A model generated the notes under the pieces. The model was not told the origin of the DNA, ran no database searches, and saw nothing but the letters and a program-made list of their open reading frames with translations. 64,000 bases of DNA, from the NCBI RefSeq assembly GCF_036227105.1, contig NZ_CP109434.1, forward strand, positions 5,365,001-5,429,000, written 5' to 3'. The stretch comes from Amycolatopsis sp. NBC_01488 (GTDB lineage: Bacteria; Actinomycetota; Actinomycetes; Mycobacteriales; Pseudonocardiaceae). Positions within the stretch are counted from its first letter, which is position 1. Every line of letters begins with the position of its first letter. The position numbers were made by a program, and so were the translations under genes. Shown one piece after another: positions 7,794-18,428 of the stretch.

Positions 7794-9035
7794 ATGGCGG
7801 TCACGGAGGCGGTCCGGCCGAGACTCGCGTCGCGGCTGCGCACCGGGTCGGCCCTGCTCGGCCCGGCGTTCGTCGCCGCGATCGCCTACGTCGACCCGGG
7901 GAACGTCGCCGCCAACATCAGCGCCGGCGCCCGCTACGGCTACCTGCTGGTCTGGGTGATCGTCGCGGCGAACCTGATGGCCGCGCTCGTGCAGAACCTC
8001 TCGGCGAAGCTGGGCCTGGTCAGCGGGATGTCGCTGCCGGAGGCCCTGCGCGCCCGGCTGTCACGGCCCGCGCGGCTGGCCTACTGGCTGCAGGCCGAGG
8101 TCGTCGCCGTCGCCACCGACCTGGCCGAGGTCGTCGGCGGCGCGATCGCGCTCTACCTGCTCTTCGACCTGCCGCTCGTCGCCGGCGGGCTGGTCACCGG
8201 CGCGGTCTCGCTGACGCTGCTGGCGGTCCAGGACCGCGGCGGCCAGCGGACGTTCGAGCGCGTCGTCACCGGCCTGCTGCTGGTCATCGCCGTCGGCTTC
8301 CTGGCCAGCCTGTTCGTCGAGCCGCCGTCGGCGGCGGGCACGCTCGGCGGCCTGGTGCCGAAGTTCGAGGGATCGGGCAGCATCCTCATCGCCGCTGCGA
8401 TGCTGGGCGCGACGGTCATGCCGCACGCCGTCTACCTGCACTCCGGCCTGGTCCGCGACCGGCACGGCGCCCCGGACGTCACCACCCGCCGCCGCCTGCT
8501 GCGCGCCACCCGCGCCGACGTCGGACTGGCGATGCTGCTGGCCGGCGTGGTGAACCTCGGCATGCTGCTGCTCGCCGCGACGAACCTGCAGGGCCAGGCG
8601 GGCGTCGGCAGCATCGAGGGCGCGCACCACGCGGTCGCGGCGGCGCTCGGCCCGGGCATCGCGCTGATGTTCGCGATCGGCCTGCTGGCCTCGGGCCTGG
8701 CGTCGACGTCGGTCGGCGCGTACGCGGGCGCGATGATCATGCAAGGGCTGCTGCACAAGCGGATTCCGCTGGTCCTGCGCCGGCTGGTGACGCTCACCCC
8801 GGCGATCGTGGTGCTCGCCCTCGGCGCGGATCCGAGTGCCGCGCTGATCGTTTCGCAGGTGGTCCTGTCGTTCGGGATCCCGTTCGCGCTGGTGCCCCTG
8901 ATCCGGCTGACCGCGGACCGTGATCTGATGGGGGCGGACGCCAATCGCCGGCTGACGACCATCGCGGCCTCGCTGATCGCGGTGGTGATCATCGCGCTCA
9001 ACCTGGTGCTGATCTACCTCACCTGCACCGGTTGA
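7794..9035 (+). CDS. mntH: Nramp-family divalent metal transporter (MntH-like)
   Basis: The 413-residue membrane protein has about 11 helices. It carries the Nramp metal-binding motif DPGN in helix 1 (residues 35-38, AYVDPGNVAANI) and MPHAVYLHS in helix 6, the MPH motif that coordinates the metal. Members import Mn2+ and Fe2+ with protons. The start ATG is preceded by GAGAGGCAG. A candidate metal-repressor box lies 44 bp upstream. The exact metal preference cannot be read from sequence. Confidence 0.88.
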   Translation: MAVTEAVRPRLASRLRTGSALLGPAFVAAIAYVDPGNVAANISAGARYGYLLVWVIVAANLMAALVQNLSAKLGLVSGMSLPEALRARLSRPARLAYWLQAEVVAVATDLAEVVGGAIALYLLFDLPLVAGGLVTGAVSLTLLAVQDRGGQRTFERVVTGLLLVIAVGFLASLFVEPPSAAGTLGGLVPKFEGSGSILIAAAMLGATVMPHAVYLHSGLVRDRHGAPDVTTRRRLLRATRADVGLAMLLAGVVNLGMLLLAATNLQGQAGVGSIEGAHHAVAAALGPGIALMFAIGLLASGLASTSVGAYAGAMIMQGLLHKRIPLVLRRLVTLTPAIVVLALGADPSAALIVSQVVLSFGIPFALVPLIRLTADRDLMGADANRRLTTIAASLIAVVIIALNLVLIYLTCTG

Positions 9036-9060
9036 GCCCACGAGCAGGGAGGCCTCGGCC

Positions 9061-9501
9061 ATGGCCTGGATCTTCGCCCTCAACGCCGAATGCGGTGGGC
9101 GGGAGACCCACGCCCGGGACCTCGCGCGCCACTTCGACGGCTGGCGGTCCCGCATCTTCTCCGACGGCGGCGGCTGGTGGTGCGGAGTCGTGCCCGAAGA
9201 CCTCGGCGAGCAGGGGATCCGGTCCGCCGACGACGCGACGGCGACGACCGCGGCCGGACGGCGCCTGTACTGGCTGCTGCGCACCGCGCCGCCGGTCTAC
9301 CGCTACGCACTCGCCGGGGTCGAGATCGGCGCGTTCCGCACGTACGACCAGCTGATGGCGGAGAAGGACCTGACGGTCTTCCCCGGCCTGGTGGTCAGCG
9401 AGGACATCTGGGCCGCGACCGGGAAGCGCGCCGCGTTCAGCGACTTCGCCCCGGGCTACCGCTGGATCCCGTACCGCGGCGAGACCCACACCCGCGGCTG
9501 A
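9061..9501 (+). CDS. Conserved-looking hypothetical protein, 146 aa
   Basis: The gene follows the transporter by 25 bp with a Shine-Dalgarno (GCAGGGAGG). The protein is soluble, aromatic-rich and without membrane helices or cysteines beyond two (ECGG, WWCG). Segments such as RHFDGWRSRIFSDGGGWWCG and FPGLVVSEDIWAA suggest a compact alpha/beta domain. I do not recognise the family. Codon usage matches the neighbours, so it is probably real. Confidence 0.6.
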   Translation: MAWIFALNAECGGRETHARDLARHFDGWRSRIFSDGGGWWCGVVPEDLGEQGIRSADDATATTAAGRRLYWLLRTAPPVYRYALAGVEIGAFRTYDQLMAEKDLTVFPGLVVSEDIWAATGKRAAFSDFAPGYRWIPYRGETHTRG

Positions 9502-9577
9502 CAACAATTCCGCGGAACCCCCGGCGGTTCCCGGCGGTCCGACTAGCATCTGCGCGACCGCCGCCCGAAGGAGCACC

Positions 9578-11068
<1,491 letters not shown>

Positions 11069-11114
11069 AAGTTCCGCGACGAGCGGCCGCCGCACGGAAA
11101 TCCTCCGCACTTCG

Positions 11115-11142
11115 CCGCGCGTGACCAGGTCGGCGCGGTTTT
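11115..11142 (+). terminator. Weak intrinsic terminator after the kinase gene
   Basis: CCGCGC (11115-11120) and GCGCGG (11133-11138) form a 6-bp GC stem with a 12-nt loop, followed directly by TTTT. It ends 15 bp before the dapA -10 box. Confidence 0.4.
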
Positions 11143-11169
11143 GTCGGTGCGACGGGGTACCGTCTCAGC

Positions 11170-12183
11170 ATGTCCAACCCACCTACCGCAGCACCCGGAC
11201 GGCCCTTCGGGCGCGTGCTCACCGCGATGGTCACGCCCTTCGACGCCGAAGGCGCGCTGGACCTGAAGCGGGCGCAGGAGCTGGCCGAGCACCTCGTGGA
11301 GCTGGGGAACGACGGCCTCGTCATCAACGGCACCACCGGCGAGAGCCCGACCACGAGCGACGCGGAGAAGCAGGAGCTCGTCCGCGCCGTGGTCGAGGCC
11401 GTCGGCGACCGCGCGACCGTCGTGGCCGGCGCCGGCACCAACAACACCGCGCACAGCGTCGAACAGGCGAAGCAGGCCGAAGAAGCGGGCGCGCACGGCC
11501 TGCTGGTCGTCACCCCGTACTACTCGCGCCCCAGCCAGGCCGGGCTGCACGCGCACTTCACGGCGGTCGCGGACAGCACCGGGCTGCCGGTGATGCTCTA
11601 CGACATCCCGCCGCGCTCGGTCGTGCCGATCGAGGTCGACACGCTGCTGCGGCTGGCCGAGCACCCGCGGATCGTCGCGGTCAAGGACGCCAAGGGCGAC
11701 CTGATCGCCGGGTCCGAGGTCATCGCCAACACCCACCTCGCCTACTACTCCGGCGACGACGGCCTGAACCTGCCGTGGATCTCGGTCGGCGGGGTCGGCG
11801 TCGTGAGTGTGATCGGTCACGTCGTGGCCGGCCGGATCCGCGCGATGATCGACGCCTACGAGAACGGCGACACGTCCACCGCGCGCACCAACCACCGCGG
11901 CATGCTGCCGGTGCTGCGCGCGATGTCGCGGGTCGGCGGGGTCGCGTTCAGCAAGACGGCGCTGCGGCTGCGCGGCTTCGACGTCGGCGAGCCGCGGCTC
12001 CCGATCGTCGCCCCGACCGCCGAGCAGACCGCCCTGATCGCCGGTGATCTCGGCCAGGGCGGCGTGCCCCTGGGCGACACGGCGGCCCGGGACTGGCATG
12101 GTGAGCGGGTGGCACAAGCAGATTCGAGGGCCGCCTACGTGGCGCCGACCTCGCACACCAGCGTTGGGACCCTGCCTCGGTGA
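11170..12183 (+). CDS. dapA: 4-hydroxy-tetrahydrodipicolinate synthase
   Basis: The enzyme condenses pyruvate with aspartate semialdehyde, opening the diaminopimelate/lysine branch. TTGESPT at about residue 55, VTPYYSRPSQAG with the catalytic Tyr, and IVAVKDAKGDL with the Schiff-base Lys are all present. At 337 residues it is longer than the usual 290-300. About 35 extra residues after AGDLGQGGVPLG reach the stop that overlaps the rnj start (GTGA). A TACCGT -10 box at 11158-11163 ends 6 nt before ATG, so the transcript is probably leaderless. Confidence 0.93.
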   Translation: MSNPPTAAPGRPFGRVLTAMVTPFDAEGALDLKRAQELAEHLVELGNDGLVINGTTGESPTTSDAEKQELVRAVVEAVGDRATVVAGAGTNNTAHSVEQAKQAEEAGAHGLLVVTPYYSRPSQAGLHAHFTAVADSTGLPVMLYDIPPRSVVPIEVDTLLRLAEHPRIVAVKDAKGDLIAGSEVIANTHLAYYSGDDGLNLPWISVGGVGVVSVIGHVVAGRIRAMIDAYENGDTSTARTNHRGMLPVLRAMSRVGGVAFSKTALRLRGFDVGEPRLPIVAPTAEQTALIAGDLGQGGVPLGDTAARDWHGERVAQADSRAAYVAPTSHTSVGTLPR

Positions 12184-13877
12184 GCTCACTTCCCCCAGGT
12201 CCAGGCCCCACCAACGCCCCGCCCGCACTGCCAGCCGGAGCCCTGCGCGTCGTCGCGCTGGGCGGCATCGGCGAGGTCGGGCGCAACATGACCGTCTTCG
12301 AGTACGGCGGCCGGCTGCTCATCGTCGACTGCGGGGTGCTCTTCCCCGAAGACGACCAGCCCGGCGTCGACCTGATCCTGCCCGACTTCCGCGCGATCGA
12401 GGACCGCCTCGACGACATCGAGGGGCTGGTGCTCACCCACGGGCACGAGGACCACATCGGTGCCGTCCCGTTCCTCCTGCGCCTGCGGCCGGATCTGCCG
12501 ATCTACGGCTCGAAGTTCACCAACGCCCTGCTCGCGGCCAAGGCCAAGGAGCACCGGCAGCGGCCGAAGCTGATCCAGGTCCGCGAGGGCGAGCGCCGCG
12601 ACGTCGGCGTGTTCAACCTCGAGTTCTTCGCGGTCAACCACTCCATCCCGGACGCGCTGGCCGTGGCCATCCGCACCCCGGCGGGCGTGGTCCTGCACAC
12701 CGGCGACATCAAGCTCGACCAGCTCCCGCTGGACGGGCGCCTCACCGACCTGGCCGGCTTCTCCCGGCTCGGCGACGAGGGCGTCGACCTGTTCTGCGTC
12801 GACTCGACCAACGCCGAGGTGCCCGGGTTCGTGATGCCCGAGCGGGACATCGGCCCGGTGCTCGACGACGTCATCCGCCGCGTCGACCAGCGCGTGATCG
12901 TGGCCTGCTTCGCCAGCCACGTCCACCGCGTGCAGCAGGTCCTCGACGCTGCCCAGCGGCACGGCCGCCGGATCGCGTTCGTCGGCCGGTCGATGGTCCG
13001 CAACATGGGGATCGCGGCCGAACTCGGCCTGCTCAACGTGCCGGACGGCCTGCTCGTCGACCTCGACCAGGCGAGCAACCTCCCGGAGAGCAAGGTCCTG
13101 TTCGTGTCGACGGGTTCGCAGGGCGAGCCGCTCTCGGCGCTGTCGCGGATGGCGCGCGGCGAGCACCGGCAGATCTCGATCCGCGCGGGCGACACGGTCG
13201 TGCTGGCCAGCTCGATGATCCCGGGCAACGAGACCGCGGTGTTCGGCGTGGTCAACGGCCTGACCCGGCTCGGCGCGAACGTCGTGCACCAGGGCAATGC
13301 CAAGGTGCACGTGTCCGGCCACGCGTCGGCCGGCGAGCTGCTCTACCTGTACAACGCGGTGCGCCCGAGCAACGTGATGCCGGTCCACGGCGAGTGGAAG
13401 CACCTGCGCGCCAACGGCGAGCTGGCCATCCGCACCGGCGTCGCGGCGGAGAACGTGGTCATCGCCGAAGACGGCGTGGTCGTCGACCTGGTCGACGGCA
13501 AGGCGTCCCGCACCGGCCGCGTCGAGGTCGGGCACGTCTACGTCGACGGCCTTTCGGTCGGCGACGTCGGCGAGTCGACCCTGTCCGACCGGCTGGTCCT
13601 CGGCGAGGGCGGGTTCATCTCGATCAGCGTCGCGGTGGACTCCAGCACGGGCCGCGCGGTCAGCAGCCCGACGGTGTCCGGCCGCGGCTTCTCCGACGAC
13701 CCGAAGGCGCTCGACGCGGTCGTGCCGCTGGTGGAGATGGAGCTGGCGCGCACGGAGTCCGAGGGCATCACCGACACGCACCGGATCGCACAGGCGGTCC
13801 GCCGGGTGGTCGGCCGCTGGGTGGCCGACACCTACCGCCGCCGCCCGATGATCGTCCCCACGGTCATCCCGGTCTAA
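12180..13877 (+). CDS. rnj: Ribonuclease J
   Basis: The 565-residue enzyme is a metallo-beta-lactamase/beta-CASP ribonuclease with endo- and 5'-exonuclease activity in mRNA and rRNA processing. The zinc motif HGHEDHIG is at about residues 85-92, HTGDIK follows, and later come the beta-CASP motifs and the C-terminal domain. The first 20 residues are proline-rich and unconserved. The GTG start overlaps the dapA stop by 4 bp, so translation is coupled. The stop TAA runs into a long hairpin. Confidence 0.93.
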   Translation: MSSLPPGPGPTNAPPALPAGALRVVALGGIGEVGRNMTVFEYGGRLLIVDCGVLFPEDDQPGVDLILPDFRAIEDRLDDIEGLVLTHGHEDHIGAVPFLLRLRPDLPIYGSKFTNALLAAKAKEHRQRPKLIQVREGERRDVGVFNLEFFAVNHSIPDALAVAIRTPAGVVLHTGDIKLDQLPLDGRLTDLAGFSRLGDEGVDLFCVDSTNAEVPGFVMPERDIGPVLDDVIRRVDQRVIVACFASHVHRVQQVLDAAQRHGRRIAFVGRSMVRNMGIAAELGLLNVPDGLLVDLDQASNLPESKVLFVSTGSQGEPLSALSRMARGEHRQISIRAGDTVVLASSMIPGNETAVFGVVNGLTRLGANVVHQGNAKVHVSGHASAGELLYLYNAVRPSNVMPVHGEWKHLRANGELAIRTGVAAENVVIAEDGVVVDLVDGKASRTGRVEVGHVYVDGLSVGDVGESTLSDRLVLGEGGFISISVAVDSSTGRAVSSPTVSGRGFSDDPKALDAVVPLVEMELARTESEGITDTHRIAQAVRRVVGRWVADTYRRRPMIVPTVIPV

Positions 13878-13933
13878 CGCCATGAAGGGCACCCCATGGA
13901 CTTCGAGTCCATGAGGGTGCCCTTCATGGCGTT
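13876..13933. terminator. 27-bp hairpin, likely bidirectional terminator
   Basis: The left arm starts in the rnj TAA stop (13876) and pairs with an arm ending at 13933. There are 19 outer pairs, one bulged A (13914), 8 inner pairs and a TCG loop (13903-13905). The 5' arm reads ATGAAGGGCACCC, and the inner part is a near-perfect palindrome around CATGGACT. Confidence 0.8.
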
Positions 13934-14034
13934 CAGCGCGCCAGCTTGGTGAGGGCCAGGACAAAGGCCACGGTCGCGGTCTGGCGGAGCAGGGCCCACC
14001 GGTCCCGGCGCTGGTCGTGTCGTGTCGGTTTCAT
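13933..14034 (-). CDS. Possible 33-aa small membrane protein
   Basis: From ATG at 14034 the frame encodes 33 residues: a basic start (MKPTRHDQRRDRW), then one short hydrophobic helix (TATVAFVLALTKL). The layout fits a single-pass small membrane protein. The stop coincides with the outer end of the long hairpin. There is no strong Shine-Dalgarno and no homology that I recognise. The rest of the 13934-14208 gap shows only the upstream region of the VWA gene. Confidence 0.3.
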   Translation of the reverse strand: MKPTRHDQRRDRWALLRQTATVAFVLALTKLAR

Positions 14035-14208
14035 GCGTACCCCCAACCGGTCAGGCCTCCAGTGTCGCGCGCGGACATCCCACTCGCGGACGGATCGGAT
14101 CCCTTCCCGGGTATGAGGGTTCCCTGTTACGCCATCCGGACCACGAGCCGGTGGTTTGCCGGGCGCTAACCTTGGTCGCACCCCGCCTCGGGAAGAGAGG
14201 CCGCGCCG

Positions 14209-15855
14209 ATGGGACGTCACTCGCCGGACGGAAGACGACGCCGGCTGCTCGTGCCCGCCGTCGCGACCGGGCTCGTGGTCGTCGTCGGGGCCGGGGCCTG
14301 GGTCACCGTCTCGGCGGTGAAGTCCCGGCCCACCTGCGAGCAGCCGGCGAAGGTCCTGGTCACCGCGTCCGCCGACATCGCGCCCGCGCTCGAGCTCGTC
14401 GCGCGTGGTCTGAACCTCCAGTGCGGCAGCGTGGAGGTCCAGACCAGGGAGGCGGCCGCCGCCGCCGAGCGGCTCGCGCTGTCCGATGGCAGCCCGCGGC
14501 CGCAGGTGTGGGTACCCGACTCGACCCTCGCGCTGCGCCGCGCGCACCAGCTGGGCGCCGCGGACGTCCCCGAGACCGGCGCGGCGGTGGCCAGCTCGCC
14601 GGTGGTGCTGGCCGTCGCCGAAGACGTCGCGAAGGGCATCGGCTGGCCCGAGCGCACGCCCACCTGGTCCGACGTACTGGGCGCGCAGGGGGCCGTCCCG
14701 GGGATGTCCGATCCGGCCCGCGATGCGGTGAGCGCCGTGGCCTTGCTGGGCTTGCGGGAGAGCGTCAAGGCGGCCGCCGAGCCGGCGGGCGCGTACGTCG
14801 CGCTGCTGCGGCGGTTCTCCGCCACCACCCTCGGCGCGGAGACGGACCTGATCGCGCGGCTGCCGGGGTCGAGCGGCAGCGGCGGGGCAGGCGCCGTGAC
14901 GACGTTCCCGGCGTCGGAGAACTCCTTGCTGCGCCACAACATCGAGGACCCGACGTCGCCGCTCGTGGCCGTCTACTCGACGGCCGTGCCCACATTGGAC
15001 TATCCCTTCGCCGAGCTGGGCGGGATCACCCCGCAGCAGCGCCCGATCGTCGACGCGCTGCGGGACGCGGTGCTCGGCGACGCGGGCGCGGACGCCATCG
15101 CGAAGACGGGCCTGCGCGCGGCGGGCGGCCAGGCGCTGCGCGCGCACACCGACGACCCGCGCGTGTCACCGCCGGGCATCCGGACCGCGAACCTGCCGCC
15201 CGCCACGGCCGTCGACGAGCTGCTCACCCAGTGGGCGGGGATCAACCTGAGCGCGCGGGTGCAGGTGCTCGTCGACGTCTCGGGGTCGATGAACGCGCAG
15301 GTGCCGGGAACCGGGCTGAACCGCATGCAGCTTTCGATGCAGGCGACGGCGAAGGCCCTGCACCTGTTCAAGCCCACGACCGAGCTGCGGATGCTGGCGT
15401 TCTCGACCCACCTGGACGGCGACAAGGACTACCGCGAGCTGCTGCCGATGGCCCCGGTGGCCCAGCACCTGGCGGACGGCGCGCTCGACAAGCTCGCCCA
15501 GGTGAAGGCCACCCCGGACGGCGGAACGGGGCTGTACGACAGCGTGCTGGACACGTACCGCACGGCGCGTCGCGAGTGGGAGCCGGGCCGGCTCAACCTG
15601 GTGATCGTCCTGACCGACGGCCGCAACGAGGACCCGCACGGCATCTCGCGCGCGGAGTTGCTGACGGAGCTGGCGAAGCTGCAGGACCCCCGCCGCCCGA
15701 TCCCGGTGATCGGCGTGGGCATCGGCCCCGACGCGGACAAGGCCGAGCTGGACCAGCTGACCGCGGCGACCGGCGGCCAGGCGTTCGTGGCCCCGGACCC
15801 GGCGAAGATCACGGACGTCTTCTTCGCCGCCCTGAGCCACATCGCCGGCGGCTAG
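14209..15855 (+). CDS. Secreted/anchored solute-binding plus VWA domain protein
   Basis: The 548-residue protein has an N-terminal signal anchor (about residues 12-36). Next is a periplasmic-binding-protein-like region, about 45-340 (LVTASADIAPALELVARGL, QVWVPDS, ASSPVVLAVAEDVA). A von Willebrand A domain occupies about 345-545. Its MIDAS residues are visible: DVSGSMN, the threonine in GGTGLYDS, and ILTDGRNED. The combination is known among actinobacterial surface proteins, often annotated as substrate-binding and VWA domain proteins. A role in metal-dependent adhesion or envelope assembly is inference. Confidence 0.85.
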   Translation: MGRHSPDGRRRRLLVPAVATGLVVVVGAGAWVTVSAVKSRPTCEQPAKVLVTASADIAPALELVARGLNLQCGSVEVQTREAAAAAERLALSDGSPRPQVWVPDSTLALRRAHQLGAADVPETGAAVASSPVVLAVAEDVAKGIGWPERTPTWSDVLGAQGAVPGMSDPARDAVSAVALLGLRESVKAAAEPAGAYVALLRRFSATTLGAETDLIARLPGSSGSGGAGAVTTFPASENSLLRHNIEDPTSPLVAVYSTAVPTLDYPFAELGGITPQQRPIVDALRDAVLGDAGADAIAKTGLRAAGGQALRAHTDDPRVSPPGIRTANLPPATAVDELLTQWAGINLSARVQVLVDVSGSMNAQVPGTGLNRMQLSMQATAKALHLFKPTTELRMLAFSTHLDGDKDYRELLPMAPVAQHLADGALDKLAQVKATPDGGTGLYDSVLDTYRTARREWEPGRLNLVIVLTDGRNEDPHGISRAELLTELAKLQDPRRPIPVIGVGIGPDADKAELDQLTAATGGQAFVAPDPAKITDVFFAALSHIAGG

Positions 15856-15873
15856 CTGGCTGAACCACGCCCC

Positions 15874-16821
15874 TCAGGTCGTCAGGATCTCCGACTTCCG
15901 CTGCACCAGGAACGCCCCGGCCAGCAGGATCGCCGAGCCGAGCAGTTGGGGCCACGTCAGCTCCTCGCCGATGAACGCCCACGCCGCGACGGTCGTGATC
16001 ACCGGCTCGACCAGGCCGAGCACGCTCGCGACCGACGCGGGCAGGTGCCGCAGCGACGAGATCCCGCAGACGTACGCGAGCACCGTCGCGACCAGTACCA
16101 GCAGGACCATCAGCAGCCACACCGGCGGGTGCCACGCGCCGAACTCGACGTCGGCCGCGAGCAGCGCGACCGGCCACGTCCACGGCGGTGCGACCAGGCT
16201 GATCAGCACCGCGCCGATCACCATGCCCCAGGTGACCAGGCCGAGCGGGTCGATGTCGGCCACCGCGCGCTCGCCGAGGAGGAAGTACCCGGCCGAGCAC
16301 AGCGCCGCACCGAAGCCGGCGAGCAGGCCGACGCCGTTCAGCGTGACGCCCTGCCAGACCTGCGCGACCAATCCCAGGCCGGCCATGGCCAGCGCGATGC
16401 CGCCCCACACCGACCGCGGCAGCCGGTGCCGCCGCACGAACCGCACCCACAGCGCGATGAGCACCGGCGAGACGAACTCCAGCAGGATCGCGATGCCGAC
16501 CGGGATCCGGCCCGCGGCGACGAAGTAGAGCAGCTGCACGCCGGCGACGCCGAGCAGGCCGTACCCGGCCAGCACCGGGAGCTCCGACCGGCGCACCCGC
16601 AGCTTCTTCGGAGCGACCAGCGCGACTCCGGCGAGCAGCACGAACCCGGCGAGCCCGATGCGCATCGCGGCCACCTGCTCCGGGCTGAACCCGGCGGACA
16701 TCGCGGACTTGCCCAGCGTGCCCGACGTGCTGAAGAACAGCGCGGCGAGCAGGACGAGCGTGGTCCCGCGGCCGCGCTGGGCGACCCGGACAGGTGCGAG
16801 GACGGGCAGCTCGGTGGTCAC
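15874..16821 (-). CDS. EamA/DMT family transporter
   Basis: The protein has about ten hydrophobic helices in two EamA repeats: the first begins LVLLAALFFSTSGTLGKSAM, the second GVGLLAGFGAALCSAGYFLLGER. The repeat ends carry the typical HLPASVASVLGLVEPVI segment. It probably exports metabolites such as amino acids; no substrate can be named. A TACAGT -10 box (16829-16834, minus strand) lies 7 nt before the second of two adjacent GTG codons. I therefore place the leaderless start at 16821 rather than 16824. Confidence 0.82.
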   Translation of the reverse strand: MTTELPVLAPVRVAQRGRGTTLVLLAALFFSTSGTLGKSAMSAGFSPEQVAAMRIGLAGFVLLAGVALVAPKKLRVRRSELPVLAGYGLLGVAGVQLLYFVAAGRIPVGIAILLEFVSPVLIALWVRFVRRHRLPRSVWGGIALAMAGLGLVAQVWQGVTLNGVGLLAGFGAALCSAGYFLLGERAVADIDPLGLVTWGMVIGAVLISLVAPPWTWPVALLAADVEFGAWHPPVWLLMVLLVLVATVLAYVCGISSLRHLPASVASVLGLVEPVITTVAAWAFIGEELTWPQLLGSAILLAGAFLVQRKSEILTT

Positions 16822-16871
16822 CACCGCGACTGTAGGGGCCCGCCACGTCACTGCCAAAGCGGTTTTCGCGG

Positions 16872-17486
16872 TTACTCGGCCTGCTTGAGTCCGGTCGCGA
16901 CGTGCGTCGCGATCGTGGCGAGCCGCCGCCCCTGGACGTGCAGCGCGCCGAGGGCGAGCTCGTCCGGCGCCGCCGACTTGCGGGAGACGAACGAACCGCC
17001 GTACGGGTTGCCGGACTCCATCAGGTGCGGGTCGGTGTAGCCGAGCGGGACCACGATCGCGCCCCAGTGGTAGAAGACGTTGTTGATCGCCAGCAGCGTC
17101 GACTCCAGGCCACCGTGCCGGGTGGACGCCGTCGTGAACGACGTCGCGACCTTGTCGGCCAGCTTTCCCTTGGCCCACAACCCACCCGTGCTGTCCAAAT
17201 AGGACTTGAGCTGAGCTGCCGGGCCGCCGAACCGGGTCGGGCTGCCGACCGCGAGCCCGTCTGCCCAGACGAGGTCGTCGAGCGTGGCCAGTTCGTGGTG
17301 CGGCCCCGAGTCGACCCAGGCCTGCCACCGCGGGTTCTGCGCGACGAACTCGGCGGGCACGGTCTCGGGCACGGTCCGCACCCGGACGTCCGCCCCAGCC
17401 TCGCGCGCGCCCGCGGCGAGCGATTCGGCGAGGGCAGCGGTGTTCCCGGTCGCGCTGTAGTAGACGACGAGTATCCGTGTGCTCAC
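16872..17486 (-). CDS. wrbA: WrbA-like NAD(P)H:quinone oxidoreductase (flavodoxin fold)
   Basis: The 204-residue protein opens with the flavodoxin FMN-phosphate loop YYSATGNTAALAE (residues 9-21). It has GSPTRFGGPAAQLKSYLDST in the middle and a C-terminal WrbA pattern (GNPYGGSFVSRKSAAPDE). These enzymes carry out two-electron quinone reduction that avoids semiquinone radicals. The start is GTG 17486, 8 nt downstream of a TAGAGT box, so probably leaderless. It is divided from the EamA gene by only 50 bp on the same strand. Confidence 0.85.
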   Translation of the reverse strand: MSTRILVVYYSATGNTAALAESLAAGAREAGADVRVRTVPETVPAEFVAQNPRWQAWVDSGPHHELATLDDLVWADGLAVGSPTRFGGPAAQLKSYLDSTGGLWAKGKLADKVATSFTTASTRHGGLESTLLAINNVFYHWGAIVVPLGYTDPHLMESGNPYGGSFVSRKSAAPDELALGALHVQGRRLATIATHVATGLKQAE

Positions 17487-17520
17487 GTCCGCCGACTCTA
17501 GGGGCACCCGCGCCGATGTC

Positions 17521-18336
17521 TCAGGATCCGGACGCCGGCTTCCACGGGCTGACGGTGTCGGTCGGCCGCGTCGGGTCGTGGAAGCGAGGCCGGTCGAGTT
17601 CGCCCGCACGCAGCGGGACGAGGCCGTCGGTGATGGCCTGCATGATCTTGGCGTGCGCGCGCACGCCGGCGCCGGGCCGCTCCGGCTCGACGTCCGACAG
17701 GTCGACGGGCTCGCCGAAGTGCACCCGGAACTTCGGGCGGCGCAGGGGAGCGCTGAGCCCGGAGCGGGCGAGGGGGACCAGGTCGGCGGGGCCGTTGACG
17801 GTTTCGGTGCCCCAGTAGACGGCCTCGTGCGCGCCCCACTGGCTGATCGGGATGACGGGCACGCCCGCGGCCAGCGCGAGCCGCGCGGCGCCGGTCTTGC
17901 CGCGTTCCGGCCACAGGCCCGGGTCGTGGCTGATCCGGCCCTCGGGGTAGACGATGATCGGCTCGCGCGTGGTCTTGAGAGCTTCGACGGCCTCGGTGAA
18001 CTGCCCGACAGCGGTCGCGGCGACCTTCCGGTCGACCCGCAGGTGGCCGCTGACCCGCAGCGCCGGGCCGATGACCGGGGCGTCCAGGATGCCGCCGGCC
18101 AGCATGAACCGGGGGTTGATGCCGATCCGCTTGCACGCCGCCATGAGGACGAACGCGTCGAAGACGCCGATGTGGTTGGCGGTCATGAGCAGCGGCTTGC
18201 CGCGCAGCTGCGCCGGGATCCGGCCGCTGACGGTCAGGCGGCCGACGAGGTTCACCAGCCCGCGGTCGATGTTCAGCATGGTCCGCCAGATGGCGGGGGC
18301 TCGGCGGGAGGTGTTGTCGGAGTGCAGCGCGACCAT
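17521..18336 (-). CDS. 1-acyl-sn-glycerol-3-phosphate acyltransferase-like protein (PlsC family)
   Basis: The 271-residue protein has the PlsC/LPLAT motifs. NHIGVFDAF contains the HxxxxD catalytic pair, followed by the substrate-binding segment (FMLAGGILDAPVIG), YPEGRIS (the E-G motif) and the proline-containing VPVIPIS. It acylates lysophosphatidate or a related acceptor at the inner membrane. Starts at 18348 and 18336 are both possible. A CATGCT box 7 nt before 18336 favours the shorter form. Confidence 0.82.
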   Translation of the reverse strand: MVALHSDNTSRRAPAIWRTMLNIDRGLVNLVGRLTVSGRIPAQLRGKPLLMTANHIGVFDAFVLMAACKRIGINPRFMLAGGILDAPVIGPALRVSGHLRVDRKVAATAVGQFTEAVEALKTTREPIIVYPEGRISHDPGLWPERGKTGAARLALAAGVPVIPISQWGAHEAVYWGTETVNGPADLVPLARSGLSAPLRRPKFRVHFGEPVDLSDVEPERPGAGVRAHAKIMQAITDGLVPLRAGELDRPRFHDPTRPTDTVSPWKPASGS

Positions 18337-18428
18337 GGGCAAGAGCATGGCAGACGCCGATTTCACCCGGATGGCCGCTCGGGATACCGGTCTGGGTGGG
18401 TTTTCTTGGGGCTTCGGCCTGGCACGGC

